Assembly (NCBI GenBank): GCA_036785325.1
Contig: JAXIVH010000039.1
Span: 2,417,854 to 2,481,853 of the forward strand
DNA from: Urophycis tenuis
Lineage: Eukaryota; Chordata; Actinopteri; Gadiformes; Phycidae
Direction: 5' to 3'
DNA: 64,000 nt
Part shown: positions 1 to 12,899 of the stretch, in pieces
Position numbering within the stretch: position 1 is the first letter of the stretch
Layout of the letters: every line of letters begins with the position of its first letter
Position numbers and translations under genes: made by a program
Notes under the pieces: generated by a model
The model's database searches: none
What the model saw: the letters and a program-made list of their open reading frames with translations, nothing else
What the model was told of the DNA's origin: nothing

Positions 1-1
1 A

Positions 2-2095
2 AAAGACCAAACTGGTTTTATAAGGGGCAGGCAATTATCCTCAAATATACGCCGTCTGCTCAACATAATACTGTCAAAACCTGAAACACAAGACCCTGAA
101 ATGGTAATCTCTATGGATGCGGAAAAGGCTTTTGATAGAGTGGAATGGAATTATTTATTTTCAGTTTTAAATAGGTTCGGTTTTGGCCAAAAGTTTATCT
201 TGTGGATTAAATTGCTATACAACGCCCCAATTGCCAGTGTAAGAACTAATTCAACACAATCCAACTTCTTTCCTTTAACATGTGGCTGCCGCCAAGGCTG
301 TCCGCTATCACCATTGTTGTTCGCCGTTGCGATTGAACCGCTTTCCATTGCCCTTAGGAGCTCACCGCTCTTTACCGGTGTATATAGGAACGGGACTGAG
401 CACAGAGTATCACTTTATGCCGATGACCTTTTACTTTATGTCTCAAATCCCACTGTCTGCATTGACAGAATTCTGGACATTTTACATACATTTGGTTCCT
501 TTTCTGGTTATAAATTGAATATTACAAAAAGTGAATGCTTCCCTCTTAATAATACAGCAAGACAGATTCCGGCTCAAACACTACCGTTTCGCTTAGCCTT
601 TTCTAGGTTTCAATATTTAGGCATTAATATCTTGAATAGTCTCCCTTTATTACATAAACATAACATTGTGGAACTGGTCAGAAAGGTGAAATTGGATCTA
701 TTACGCTGGAATAACCTCCCATTGTCGCTTCTAGGTAGAATCAACTCTATCAAAATGAATATTCTACCAAAATTTCTATTTCTTTTTCAGTGTTTACCTA
801 TATATCTGCCCAAAGCATTTTTCAACGAATTGGATAAAATTGTTTCACATTTCATCTGGGCAGGAAAGACTCCAAGGGCAAGGTACTCCATTTTGCAAAG
901 ATCCAAGGATGAGGGAGGCCTTGCTCTGCCAGATTTCAGGGCATACTATTGGGCAGCCAATATTCAAAAAGTCTATACCTGGTACAATTTCCCCAGTACA
1001 GACTGGTGTCAGATGGAAGCTTACTCATGCAACCCTGTCTCTTTATCAGCTTTAATATGTTCCCCTCTAAATGCATACCCTACTAAAGTCACTTCCAACC
1101 CGATTGTATTATCTACTATAAAAATCCTGAAGCAGTTTAAACGGCACTTCAAAATCACCTCTCCTTCCCCACTAATGCCCTTCTGTGAAAACAATTTATT
1201 TCCTCCCGCAGCACTTGATTCAACTTTCTCTCTGTGGAAAGACAAAGGGCTGGTGAATTTTAATCAACTTTATGATAAGGACATTTTTATCTCCTTTGAT
1301 AACCTCCGAACTAAGTTTGCCGTTCCACAAGCTCATCTATTTAGATATTTTCAAGCCAGAGATTTTGTACGTTGTAATTTTTCCAATTTCCCCCATAAAC
1401 CACCTCGCACTCTCATTGATGTTATTCTCTCTCTCCCTGCGGCTCGTGGGTTTATCTCAGTTGTGGTGAAATTGATCATGTCATCACTATCATCCCCACT
1501 GGTGACTAGAAATTCATGGGAAAGGGAGCTAGGTTGTACCCTGTCAGACGAATGGCGGGAGAGGGCCCTTGACAGGGTTAACTCCACCTCATCTTGTGCC
1601 AGTCTGAAATTAATTCAGTTTAAGGTTCTACACAGGATACATTATTCCAAAGCTAAACTTAAGAAAAATTTTAATACAAGTGATTCATGTGATAGATGTT
1701 CTCTGGTCCCAGCCAGTCACACGCACATGTTTTTCTCCTGTCCGAAGTTAAATTCATTTTGGTCCTCTTTCTACAATACTCTTTCAAAAGCTCTAAACAA
1801 ACCAGTGCTCAGGAGTCCGTTAACCTCTATCTTTGGTGTACCTGAAGAATTCACACACTTCACCAACAGGGAAAGCAATGTTATTGCTTTCGCATCTCTG
1901 GTAGCCCGCAGACGCATTTTACTCCAGTGGAAGGATAAGAACCCCCCCTCTCCTAACTCTTGGCTGAAGGATCTATTGTCATTCCTACACGTAGAAAAAA
2001 TCAAATACAGTATTAGGGGCTGTGCCGACAAATTTTATAAAATTTGGAATCCCATTCTCTCCTTAATTGATTCAATTCCCTCCTTAGACGATTAA
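2..2095 (+). mobile_element. L1-clade LINE, 3' part of ORF2 (reverse transcriptase and C-terminal domain)
   Basis: One open frame runs in from the window edge (the frame is open before the Met at 101) to a TAA ending at 2095. It encodes the middle and end of a non-LTR reverse transcriptase: DQTGFI.GR near the edge, DAEKAFDRVEW (about 115-147), the CRQGCPLSPLLF block (about 286-330) and the catalytic YADD at 416-427. A Cys/His knuckle of the CDRC...H..FSCPK type lies near the C-terminus. These are hallmarks of L1-clade (including Tx1-like) elements common in fish. The endonuclease and ORF1 lie outside the window. The uninterrupted ORF suggests a fairly young insertion. The subfamily was not determined. 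Confidence 0.92.
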
Positions 2096-2590
2096 AGTGG
2101 ATGGTTCTGGCTGACATACATTGATGTGGCTCTTTTTTGGGAGAGGCCAGGGGTTGTTTTGATGGGTTGGTGGTCGGGCTTTGAGCACAGCATGTACAAG
2201 TTGTGATGGTTAAATTTTTAATTTTGTTTTCTGGGTATTTCGGATCCCTCCTCTAAATGTACCTTTTTTGTTATTATTACTATTATTATTATTTTTTTAT
2301 TTATTATTATTATTATTATTTGTTTGCTTTTTGTTGTTGTTGTTTGTTGGTTTGGTGGTTGTTCGCCCCTCCTGTTTTTCTTTGAGGGGGAGAGGGTCGT
2401 GTTTGCTCATTGTCAGCATTGCACATTGTGTTTTGCTCATGGTTTGTGGATGTGGCTCTCTGATTTGTGTGTGGGAGGGGGGGTGTTCTGAAAGGGGGAA
2501 AAATGGGTGAAATGTATCCTCACTAAAGGAAATGTGTTATGTCTTGATAACCCAATAAAAAATATATATGAAAAAAATATATATATATGA
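2096..2590 (+). mobile_element. 3'UTR and A/T-rich tail of the L1-type LINE
   Basis: Sequence after the ORF2 stop. It contains a TTATTATT-rich tract (2266-2340), a G-rich stretch (2470-2500) and an AATAAA-like signal followed by an (AT)n/poly(A)-like tail (about 2553-2588), which probably marks the 3' end of the element. No target-site duplication can be assigned because the 5' end is outside the window. Confidence 0.7.
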
Positions 2591-2764
2591 ACTGACACGG
2601 ATTTTATGTAATTATCTCAATCACAAAGAAATGTATTATGAAAAGAACTTTATGAACCAAACTTATTTAGGCCTATTACTTGTTTATTTTTCTAAATGGT
2701 TTTAATTTAGACAGGGCTACACAACCGTGAACAATGTGTCATTATTAACGAGAAGTCATCTTTT

Positions 2765-3115
2765 CTATAGACCAAAACAGGAGATCCACAGGGTTCTGTT
2801 CTTGGTCCACTTCTTTTCAGTTTATAAATGACCACAATCATGTCTTGGAGCAGGTTTTCAAATGTATGCAGAAGATAGTCATATATGTATCTGTTAGAAC
2901 TAACCTTTCAGTTTCCACATGGCTGTCATATAATTTACAGTCGATAGCAACATGGTTTGAGAATTCATGTCTTACACTCAACGTTAAGAAAACTGTCAGT
3001 TGGCTTTTCTTCCAGGGCTCGGCCCTCAATAGAAGCTAATAAGTTCAATCTAAAGATTAATGGGCAATGTATTGAACAAGTTTCTGAAGTAATGGGAGGC
3101 ATTCCAGATTCTTCC
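2765..3115 (+). mobile_element. Degenerate LINE reverse-transcriptase relic (second family)
   Basis: Conceptual translation across frames gives TGDPQGSVLGPLLFS (about 2775-2822), followed by a decayed YxDD-like Y-A-E-D (about 2863) and a W-F-..-N-..-L-..-L-N-..-K-K-T block (about 2953-2995). This order is typical of CR1/Rex/jockey-like LINE reverse transcriptases and differs from the L1 upstream. Stops and frame changes interrupt it, so it is an old dead fragment. Family assignment is inference. Confidence 0.6.
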
Positions 3116-3239
3116 GTCGTCCAACGGGTAAGTGTTGGGTCCTCTCTTTGTAACGACATAACTGGATGATGGTAGCTGTATCAGCCTGGGAAGCAAAAGC
3201 CACTTCCGTTCACTTACTGTGGTAGTCAACATTGTTGTA

Positions 3240-3870
3240 CAAAGTTCCCTTTAGAAGGTGGGTGTTTTTGGCAGGACTTGAACCACTGTCCTACACATGT
3301 CGCTAGAAGAGCTTACCAAGAGCTCTAACCACTGCGCCAGTGAGCCAGTTATGTGATCGAAACATGTCATGTAGTGTCAAAACATGTAATTCTGCAATGG
3401 TCTGTGTTTCCAGCATTTGAGCTGGGACTCGGACACGGATCTCTAGAACCTTCCACCACACTGCACCACTGAGGAACCTGCTATAACTCAGTTGGTGTTT
3501 ACGTCACAATTCACATGACATTGTTTTCCAAAATGTCATAAACCATTCCACAAAAAGTTATGTCTTTCTAGCAGAGGGTTTGTGCACAGGTCTCCAGAAC
3601 AAGAGAATACTTGAAAGGACTTGAAACCAGGTCTGTAGAGCTGATAACCAACAGCTCTATCCAATGCACAAGCCACAGTGGATGACATGAGACATGATCA
3701 CAGTTTCTAATTGACATCCCAATATACCAAAAATAAATTATGTTTAAGGAAAAAAAATCTTGAAGGGACTGGAATCCAGGACTGCAGTGCAGTTCAACCA
3801 CTGGACCAGTGAGACAACCAATAACATGTGGTCAGAGGTTATGCTTGACATTACAATTCACATGACATTG
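3240..3870 (-). repeat. Tandem array of tRNA-like (SINE-head) modules, two units of about 343 bp
   Basis: Read on the minus strand, four modules contain Pol III promoter-like boxes. Their B-box-like ends (GGTTCAAGTCC and variants) lie at about 3278, 3426, 3619 and 3769 in plus coordinates. Each is paired with an A-box-like TGGYNCAGTGG-type motif 40-60 bases away. Modules 1 and 3, and 2 and 4, are 341-343 bp apart. The linker ACAATTCACATGACATTG recurs at about 3509 and 3855. This indicates a degenerate tandem duplication of a unit holding two tRNA-like modules. None looks like a functional tRNA. Confidence 0.6.
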
Positions 3871-3899
3871 TCATTAAAACATCACCTGAACACCACCAT

Positions 3900-5130
3900 G
3901 ATCTGCTGATCAATAGATGAGACAATAGAAATAGGATTCACAACAGGCCTCACACTTTCAGCGTGAGCGCAGATAAACTAAGACTTTGCTAATGGTTCCC
4001 CCACTGCAAGGCTACTCTGGGGCAAAGTGAATAACAAGACCATCAAAATGATTTGAGCCTTTCTTGTTTTCTGATTGCAAGCCAAATGCTAACTCCCCAA
4101 CACAGGCTGTGAAAGAATGAAACAGAGCTCGTGCTAGGAATAGTTTTTTCTTTGATACTTTACAGTTGATTATGTAAAAAAAAAAAAAAACACATTAATT
4201 ACAAAACTGAATTTGAGTCCAATTAAACATTTGTTGGGTAAATAACATAGATCCATGATATCTTACCTGGATACTAATGTTAATAATGTGCCACAATTAC
4301 TCAAAAATATCACATGCGTATATACAAGCAAACAAGGCAAACAACTTGTATAGTGTAATTAATAATAATTAATAATCAATTGGACATTGCATATCAGAGA
4401 CAATATATACTAATTACAATTAATTATAAATAATGACATTGTTCTAATACAATTCTAAAGTTATAGGCTATAACAGTACATCAGATAGCTTTAAATTACT
4501 GAATAAATTGTTTTGTTTTTGTAATTAAGTTTGTGATCCTTGTGTAAATTGTTTTATTTGTTTACCTTGTCTAGAAATGCCGGAAAATAACTTAATATAC
4601 TAGCTTCCTAAATCAAGAGTTGTAGATCAGCTGATTACTGTTTCTAGGACACAGAGAAAGAAGAGGTCGCTGTTATTTGTGAGTGTGCGTGCGTGTGTTT
4701 GAACCAGAATATACTGTCGGTGTGAGCAGGTGCGTCCTGTCGCTACTTCACTGGCCCACCTCTCTGAAAACCCCTTTTTTATGGCACTTTAACGTGTTGT
4801 CCACTAGAGGGTGGTATTATAGTTTTAGTTCGATCGATTCTCAGTCGTCTAACGAAAATACACCCAGGCTGACATGTTAATAGTTCAGCAACTATGCAAC
4901 TATGGCCGAGTAATTTCATGTTAACAGTCGATCCACGTGCTTCTTGCATCTGTAGGCATCTTCAGATGACATCTCAATCGGCCACATGGCGCCGCTTGTG
5001 CAAAATAATAAAAATGGATACATCGATATGTGAAACGGGTACTGCCTACATAAGTAGGAAAATAATAATAAGGACACCGTGGACATAATTAAACACATTG
5101 GCCGCATACCAAATAAATAAAAGTACAGAA
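3900..5130. other. Intergenic, A/T-rich, no gene seen
   Basis: Between the repeat array and the elovl6l promoter there is A/T-rich sequence with short TAATTAAT-type simple repeats (about 4350-4440) and an A-run at 4177. No ORF has recognisable homology and no RNA gene is seen. Confidence 0.5.
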
Positions 5131-5459
5131 TATGACGTCACAGCGAGGCTCCGCCCCCCGCTGCCTCCATCACTCGGTGCGTCTCGACGCCGAGGAAGAG
5201 AATGAAAGTGTTTCACCCTCTGCCTCCCCTGCGTGCGGTATACCGACAAGCTGGGAAGTGCAGCGCATCTTTCGATATCATTATTGGTCAATATCGGTCG
5301 TGTTAGACGGACTAGCCAATAGGAGAGGCCACACTTCCGAATTCTTGCAAAACAGCCACAACCAACAGAGGTTTTGCGGCTTGCTGGCGTTATTTATCAT
5401 CAGCAGATCGTTGAGAGCGCAGGGCCTGAGTTTGGCGGAAGACGAACTGTGACATCGTC
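5131..5459 (+). promoter_or_regulatory. Probable elovl6l promoter and 5'UTR
   Basis: Compositional change to CpG-rich DNA immediately upstream of the first coding exon. It holds a perfect palindromic CRE (TGACGTCA, 5133-5140), a GC box (about 5150-5160), an inverted CCAAT box (ATTGG, 5283-5287) and a direct CCAAT (5316-5320). No clear TATA box sits at a usual distance. The transcription start is not determined. ELOVL6 is a known SREBP/LXR target, but no convincing sterol response element is visible. Confidence 0.5.
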
Positions 5460-6213
5460 ATGAAAATGAACGAGTCTGCGAGCAATTCTCCGCTAGAAGA
5501 GTATGATTTCGAAAGACGTTTCGATGAAAGGGAAGCCCTGGAATGGATGCAGGAGAACTGGTGAGTCGCATCTGTGATGGAACTATGTTACTGCCGTAGC
5601 CGGCGAATAGATAGCTGGGGGCTCATTATGGTCTGTCAGAGCTGTGCGCCATACGTGAGCGCTTATCGGCGCGACGAGGCTATTACTTCCCCCCCGTTCA
5701 CACCATCCCTTATGTGGTTTATTCATGTTAGTAACGTGTTTATATTTATGACAAGTTGTAACATAGTTATTACGTGTTTTCTACTCGTGTCCTTTCAGCT
5801 CCGGGTTCAAGTTTATTTATAAGTCACATACCAGATCACAGGATGCACGGGTGCGACCGATTGAACTTCCATCCACACAGCTCCTATTTACTAACGAACA
5901 GGGCGTACTAATCCAACCATCCCCTCCTTCCCTAGATATTACATTTACAGTCCATATCATTGATCACTTTAATGTCGGCCTCAAAGTGTTGACTTTAGGC
6001 TGTATTTGTAGCTGTAGGCTTGCTGTTTCCCAACTTTGCCAAACAGGAACTGTCACCGTCTACCAGTAGCAAAGGAGAACCGTGATCCATGTGTACTTGT
6101 GAGAGCGACGTTTTCTCAAAGCACAAAGGGAAACCCAGCATGACCACATTTTTTGCAACTATACCATTCCTAAACGACTGACCAGGGTGCAGCCTTCTTA
6201 CCGTCCGTTTTTC

Positions 6214-6247
<34 letters not shown>

Positions 6248-9200
6248 TGTGTGGCTGTGTGTGAGAGAGAGAGAGATTGAAAGAGATACCGGTATATGTG
6301 TAACCCTTACTATAACACACACATCTATCTATCTATCTCAAGCATGACAAGCGAAACTGCAGACAATGCTTGTGTTTGACACTTTGGCATCGACGACTAT
6401 CTGCTTCAGCGTTGCTTCTGCTGATTCGCTCAAATGCACAGCCTACTCTTTGCAAAGCCACACAAAATCTTGCAAGTGAGTCGTTTTTTTTTATTTAAAA
6501 GAGACAACAATGGTAAAAAAAAAAGAAAAAAGAACCAGAACATGGCATCATAAGCAAACTAGAGATGATAAGTAACATGCTTGTACTGCCACTGAGTATG
6601 TACCTATTGCAGCTTTATCAACTGCCACTGTTTTCCCCAGCACTATTTGGCAAAGAAAAAGCACACACAATGCTATCAGATTCTTTCTGTGTGCGTTCCA
6701 TGCGCCAGGCGAGCGATTCATAATTGATCATGTACAGCCTGCCTCCACGTCCCTTTCTCTCCCTGTCCGTCTGTGTCCATTTGTCCACTGCCCCCCCCCC
6801 CCCCCCCCCCCTCTCTCTCTCTCTCTTTTCGTCTGTTTTATTCATTTGTGGAGCGATGGCGCGAAGGAGGGAGACAACGCAGCGTTGCTCTGCCCAGTGA
6901 GCCTGATGTTTAATTGACTCGGCCCTTTAGTGAGGGTGACCGCTGATCCTGACCACAGAGACGCAGCAGCAGGGTATCGGCTTCTACAAGGAAAGGTTTG
7001 GCCGGGCGGCGCCACTGGTTCGGGCCGCCCCGCACAGCGCCACCCGGGTCAGACGCCGCGTCTCCTGAGATTAATGTGAATTCTGCCAATCTGGATTAGT
7101 CCTGTAGGAGACTGAACAAAAACACCACATTGCATGTAAGAGCACATATTAAAACAGAAATACAGGAGGGTTCTTCACCAACCCAGGGTCGTGAAGAATT
7201 ACAAAGCCGCTGCAGGTACACACACACACACACACACAAAAACATTTAATATAACTCTTTATCCTCCCTGAAAAAATGGCGTTGCCCTTGACATTCCATG
7301 ATCCCTCCTGGGCAGACAGTGAGCGCCTCTCGATCATTACATCACATGGTGTCCAGGGTGAGCCTGGCTCCTCATGGCCTTACATGACCACAGCGGCGGG
7401 GCAGACTTGGTGGTTCTCCACAACAAACACAAATGAGGGTTATTGGGGAGATCTTGCAACACCAGAGGTCAGTCTGGTTGGGACTCAGTGCCTCATGATG
7501 AAGTAACCATGCCATGTAATATAGTAACCCATGCCATGTAATATATGATCATTATTAGTGTTTTATGAGTGTTATTGAGTGATATTATCTGTATTACTAT
7601 TAATGATTATTATTGATAATAAAACATATAATATTCATTTATATATAGGTACAATATTGCCAGAAAGTGTTAATCCTGTATAAAGGTCAAACATGTGACG
7701 CAATCCCATGCATGCAGGGGCGTGCTCATATCTGTCATGTCTGATCGCACAGGTAGGGGTTGCCTTTGCACTCCCTTAATTGTGCAACCGCCCTTGGCCC
7801 GAACCACTCAGGCCTCCGCTGGGTGGGCAGCTATTTTGTAATCAGTGGGAGTCACTCATTAGGCTGCTCGTGGTGCCAGGTGTTTTCCTAGGGGCCGTGC
7901 TGGACGCCCCATGTGATGTAGGAGATACACCCCATGTCTTGCAGGCTCCATTCCCTGTGCTGCAGGCGACGATTTTTACAGCCTGCAAAGGTTGCCGGTG
8001 CACAAGACACCTTACATAACAGTGTTGCATCGATGCAAGATAACAGCATTGTGTCAGGTCACTCCCTCACCTACTTAACCGCCACCGTTAACAACTTTTC
8101 AACCATTACTTAGTATTACATCGGCACCTTTACACCTTTCGGTTTTCGAATCACGTAAGTCCTACTCCATCATGCGTGTCCCCCAGTGTGAGCTGAAGTC
8201 ACAGCGTTCATTGACTGTACATTCCCCTCTGCACATACCCCACCAGCAACACTCGCTTGGTACATTCCCATAACTTTCCCTGACAGACCTGTTTAATCGG
8301 TAAGTCCTTTATCACCTCCTGACATAAAGGAATGTCTCTATCTATATGTTCCGAACCCCTCCCACATCCATATCGATGCAGTTGTCTTCCACGTGCTTGC
8401 GGGTTCTGTTGCGTTGCAAAAATGTTTCCCTTTGCTCATGACAATTTGGGTGCTTTGTGTTTTGTCGTCCCCAGGAGCAAGTCCTTCATGTTCTGCGGCC
8501 TGTACGCCGCGCTCATATTCGGAGGCCAGCACTTCATGAGGGAGAGACCCAAGCTGAACCTGCGAAAGCCCCTGGTGCTGTGGTCGCTCAGCCTGGCCAT
8601 CTTCAGGTGAGCCGCGGCCACGGAGCACAACAGTCACCAAGGCCCCAATGTATAAATCGCACGCGCAAAAAAAACCCCTGAATAACGCGCACGTGATTAC
8701 GTGCTCCAGGTTCGTTCCGCGTTTGCCGCTCTGTCATCTTGAACGGTTGATGTGTGATTATTGTTGCCGTTGTGTTGGCCTGAAGGTTACTTGACAGCTC
8801 TGTGGGATCGGATACCTGAGCTAATTATGCACAAAGCACTCTGCAATCGGCACACTTTGACAGATGTGAAAAGAGAGGAAAGCTGTTTATTCCCATTGTA
8901 CCTGCAAACAAGACAACGGCAAAAGAAACCTACTCTGAAGATCCACTGATCAGATGAAGGCCACAATAACCCAGGGACATTCACCAACCATCGCAAGGGC
9001 TCAGAAACAGTCTGCGTGTGAAAATGTCCTTGCACAGTCCAAGCCCAAAAGAAATCTGCATTCCGATCAGGACTCTGTAAGTGGTGCTATGTACACAGAT
9101 CCTGAAAGATCCTACAGCATAATAAGCAAATGTGGTAATCCGAGCTGGCTTGGAGCGTTGCCAAGTCATTGTGTGTTTATTGTATATACTGCATACTGCA

Positions 9201-11766
9201 TACTGTCTTTATCACGGTTATACAATACAACACAATGGATCCTCCTCAAGCAATAGGCGTGTGCATGTCTGTGTGTGTGTCTAGCGATTGTCTTAACGAG
9301 CATGCTTTAAAATGGCCAAGATTAAATCTCTTTGCCTGTTGACTTTATGTTAGCTGTTGTCGTACATACAGCACACAGTCAAATTGTACTTAGGATTTCA
9401 AACTGTAGTTTTGCTGAGTGGCTTGGCACATGAGTCCCCTGCGCTACACGGGAGTTCAGTGCAATTAGTGCAGTGGAATTAATCAGGCGACTTTTATATG
9501 GCAGCCATTAGCTGATACAAGCTAGATTACAGTCATACCATAATTACTGATGCAATCTCTCTGTATCAGTTTATGATGCAACATAGATTAGAGTTGCGGC
9601 GTAATCACTGACACAATATTATCAGAATCAGTATCTGATGCTTCCCGGATTATACTAATACCAGTGCACTGGTTATGTGTACAACTGAGAGGACACCTAT
9701 CAGAGAGAGCACTGGCTGCTGTCTCTGATAGGTGGACTTTTTACAGTCACTGGGACACAACTTTAGACGTGGCTTAGTTATATCTGAGGACATAAGTTCA
9801 ATTCAGACGCACACACACACACCGGTGCCTGGTGCAGAGCTGATGTAGTCACAGCCACACTCAACGCTCCCCACTGAGCCTGCTGTCTCTCCCTCTCTCT
9901 CTCTCCCTCTAATCCTTATCCCAGACTGGGACCTGACCTGCCCACCTCGCCCCACTGCTGGGTGTCATTCACCCCGTCCCAATGGGATGTAGAAATAGTG
10001 TGAACTCTACCCTCTTTCACATGCCCCCCCCCCAACACACACACACACACACACACACAGACACCCCCCCAGGACAAAAAAAAAAAAGTCAGAACGCTGA
10101 TATTTGAGACTTGGCGAGGACTTCAGCCATTGTCGATTGTCGAGTCGTGAGTCGCTCTTTCATGCTACATGTTTGTCTCCTCAGATTGCTATGGCGGTTA
10201 GCATGCGTTCCTATGGAATCCTAATTGCTCCCGGGGGCATTAAATAACCAACGTAAACATGCTGGTTGGTTTTGTTTTTCCCGCTGATATAAAGCGCCGT
10301 GTGTAGCGACGCCGTGGTGCCTGGCGCGGCCTGAGGACGGCGTCGTGTTACAAACCCGATCCGCCCTGCAGCGGGACTGGCCGCGCGCATACAGTATGCA
10401 TGAACATGTCGCCGCGGCTTAATGATGGAGCGCGGCGCCAACATTGGGTTTGCACGGCCGGCGGACACGGCGCCGCAGTGGGGGCGGCTGGCATGGGAAG
10501 TACTGTGTATTGTTCTCCCAAGACCGTCTTTCAAAGGGGGCCCGGGGTCCGACAATACTGGAACCTTTGTGTCTCCGCACACTGGGAAATCTGTCTGTGA
10601 TTACACTGAACTCCTCCTGCGGCCATCTGTGGCTGCGCCACAAGGCAGGGTGCTGCGCGACGTGTGTGCCGCAGACTCAGTCTACAGTGTGGCGTCGTGT
10701 TTACACACAGGTTTGAAGTTGGATGTGTGTGTGGTGACATGCAGTCGCACCTGATGCTCACTCTGATGTGTGCTCGTACTCAACTCGAGCTTTTTTTGTT
10801 CTGCAGAAAAATGAGTGGGTGTCAACTGTTCCATAGTACTTTGTGTTGGGCTGTTGGGATAGTGTCTTGCTAACTTGCCTGTGTGTGTGTGTGTGTGTGT
10901 GCGTGTTTGTTTTTTACATCTCCCTCCACCAGTATCATCGGTGCGGTACGGACCGGGTGGTACATGATGCACGTGCTCACCACCAGTGGATTCAAGCAGT
11001 CGGTGTGCGACACCAGCTTCTACAGCGCACCGGTCAGCAAGTTCTGGGCCTACGCCTTTGTCCTGAGCAAGGCCCCTGAGCTAGGTGAGTCTTTGCATTC
11101 TCCCTGCGTTCTGCGCCTCTGTCTGGCAAGCAGACAGGATGTCAGGTGGGAACCAGGAAGGGAAAACCCAAATCAGGAAGGGGAAAAGGATGTGGTGGCA
11201 CAGCCAAGGTTAACCTGGACTCCATTAACCTGGACTACATTAACCTGGACTACATTAACCTGGACTACATTAACCTGGACTCCATTAACCTGGACTCCAC
11301 GGAGGACTAATGGTGACATCTCTTTGGTCTGTCTTCTTTGTGGACCAAGGAAAAGTGCTGAAAATATATTGAATTATTACTATTCATTTTAATTAGTTAT
11401 TTATTACGTTATTTTTGTCATTATTATTATAATTATTATTATTATTATTATTATTATTAACGCAATTGCCGTTATTGTGTCTCAGTTAAGCAATTTTAAG
11501 ATAGGGGGATTAAGAAAAATAATTGTCAGGAGGAAATTATGTACGTATTTAAAAAAGTGCCAACCGTCAAAATCGATATATTGGCCCCCAAAAAAAAGGT
11601 TTGGGTTGTTGAGGTTCATCGACTGCCATGTCACGAGCGACTTCTACTGATGACACTTATCACACAGACACTGGCAATTAACTGAAGTGAAGTCGGAGGC
11701 ACGGCCGGCCAGACAGACAGACAGACAGACAGACAGACAGTAACCTTGACCGGGGGGGGTGGATTT

Positions 11767-11842
<76 letters not shown>

Positions 11843-12899
11843 CACACGCACACATACACACACACACACACACTCAGAGCACTCACTAGTGCGTTTACAT
11901 CACATGTGACTCAGTGTATGGATCAGCTGCTAAGCCCACTGTGTCTTCCCAGCTTGAGGATTTCTCTGACACGCTGCCTTAATGTGCACCAGGGGGTGGT
12001 TAATGACACCGAGGGAAGGTGAGGGTGAGGGGCTGAGCTACTTAATACGGTATTTAATTTTTAATTAGTGGCAGCATTGATACCTGTGTTCTCCATGAGA
12101 AGGACTCTCCGGATCCATTTACCGTAATCCCTACAAGATGGGTCCGTTGTGTGTGTGTGTGCGTGTGCGTGTGCGTGTGCGTGTGTGTGTGTGTGTGGAC
12201 CTGTACCCTTAAGGTGCAGTCACTTGAGACCCGGCTGGGTCCCGTGTGCACGGCTCCGTCGGGTTCTGGTGTTCTCGCCCGCAAAAATCAGACACCGCTC
12301 AAAGCACTCCCAGCTTCACAAAACCATTTATCGGCGCATTATGTCACGGTCAAAGGTTACATTTATTTGACCTTTGACCTCCTCCTCACCCCAGGCACAC
12401 GGCGTTCACTTGTGACCCCCTCACCCATGCTCCTCCCCCTCCTCCCCCCACAGGCGACACAGTGTTCATCGTGCTGCGCAAGCAGCGCCTCATCTTCCTG
12501 CACTGGTACCACCACATCACCGTGCTGCTGTACTCCTGGTACTCCTACAAGGACCAGGTGGCGGGCGGCGGCTGGTTCATGACCATGAACTACGGCGTGC
12601 ACTCGCTCATGTACACCTACTACGCGGCGCGGGCGGCCGGCCTGCGCGTGCCGCGGCCCCTGGCCGTCCTCATCACCGCCACGCAGATCCTGCAGATGGC
12701 CATGGGCCTGGCCGTGCTGGGCCTGGTGTACCGCTGGATGCACGAGGTGCGCTGCCCCACCCAGGTGGACAACGTGGCGTGGGGCTCGCTCATGTACCTC
12801 AGCTACCTGGTGCTCTTCGCCTCCTTCTTCTACAACAGCTACCTCAAGGGCAGCGCCGCCGTCACCGCCGCCGGCGCCAAGGGGCTCAAGACCGAGTAA
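5460..12899 (+). CDS. elovl6l: Very-long-chain fatty acid elongase, ELOVL6-like (four coding exons, 276 aa)
   Basis: Exons 5460-5560, 8475-8606, 10933-11084 and 12454-12899 join in phase into 276 codons. This is a 3-ketoacyl-CoA synthase of the ELO family that extends C12-C16 acyl-CoAs to C18 at the ER membrane. Visible features are the N-terminal EYDFERRFDEREALEWMQENW-type ELOVL6 block (residues about 14-34), the RKPLVLWSL segment, the KAPELGDT motif (exon 3/4 junction), the catalytic histidine box HWYHH (about 145-149), MNYGVHSLMY (about 173-182), and a Lys-containing C-terminus (GLKTE) compatible with ER retention. Length matches the family (about 265-270). The N-terminus diverges from mammalian ELOVL6, favouring the teleost paralogue elovl6l over elovl6. 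A second in-frame Met lies two codons downstream. The last exon is very GC-rich at third positions. Confidence 0.95.
6215..6246. repeat. (GT)n microsatellite in elovl6l intron 1
   Basis: Uninterrupted GT dinucleotides. A C-run/(CT)n tract lies further on in the same intron (6790-6827). The rest of intron 1 (5561-8474) shows no recognisable gene or element. Confidence 0.9.
6790..6827. repeat. Poly-C run followed by (CT)n
   Basis: About 21 consecutive C residues followed by eight CT units. Intronic. Confidence 0.9.
9692..9736. repeat. Short inverted repeat in elovl6l intron 2
   Basis: Arms of about 16 nt (GACACCTATCAGAGAG and its near reverse complement GTCTCTGATAGGTGGAC) flank a short spacer. 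It could form a hairpin. The rest of intron 2 (8607-10932) holds CA repeats at about 10025-10060 and no recognisable gene. Confidence 0.55.
11209..11300. repeat. 15-bp minisatellite (TTAACCTGGACTACA-type), elovl6l intron 3
   Basis: About six copies of a 15-bp unit with small variants, shortly after exon 3. The same intron also has (GACA)n at 11710-11740 and a (CA)n tract at 11768-11873. Confidence 0.85.
11710..11740. repeat. (GACA)n microsatellite
   Basis: Perfect tetranucleotide repeats in elovl6l intron 3. Confidence 0.85.
11768..11873. repeat. (CA)n microsatellite
   Basis: About 105 bases of CA units with rare G/T interruptions. It creates spurious His/Thr and Val/Cys ORFs on both strands. 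Confidence 0.95.
12149..12198. repeat. (GT)n microsatellite with CG interruptions
   Basis: GT dinucleotides with periodic GTGCGT units in elovl6l intron 3. Confidence 0.9.

Noticed and set aside
10211..10761. Overlapping ORFs in the GC-rich part of elovl6l intron 2
   Set aside because: GC-rich sequence gives open frames on both strands; none has recognisable domains, and they lie between well-defined elovl6l exons.
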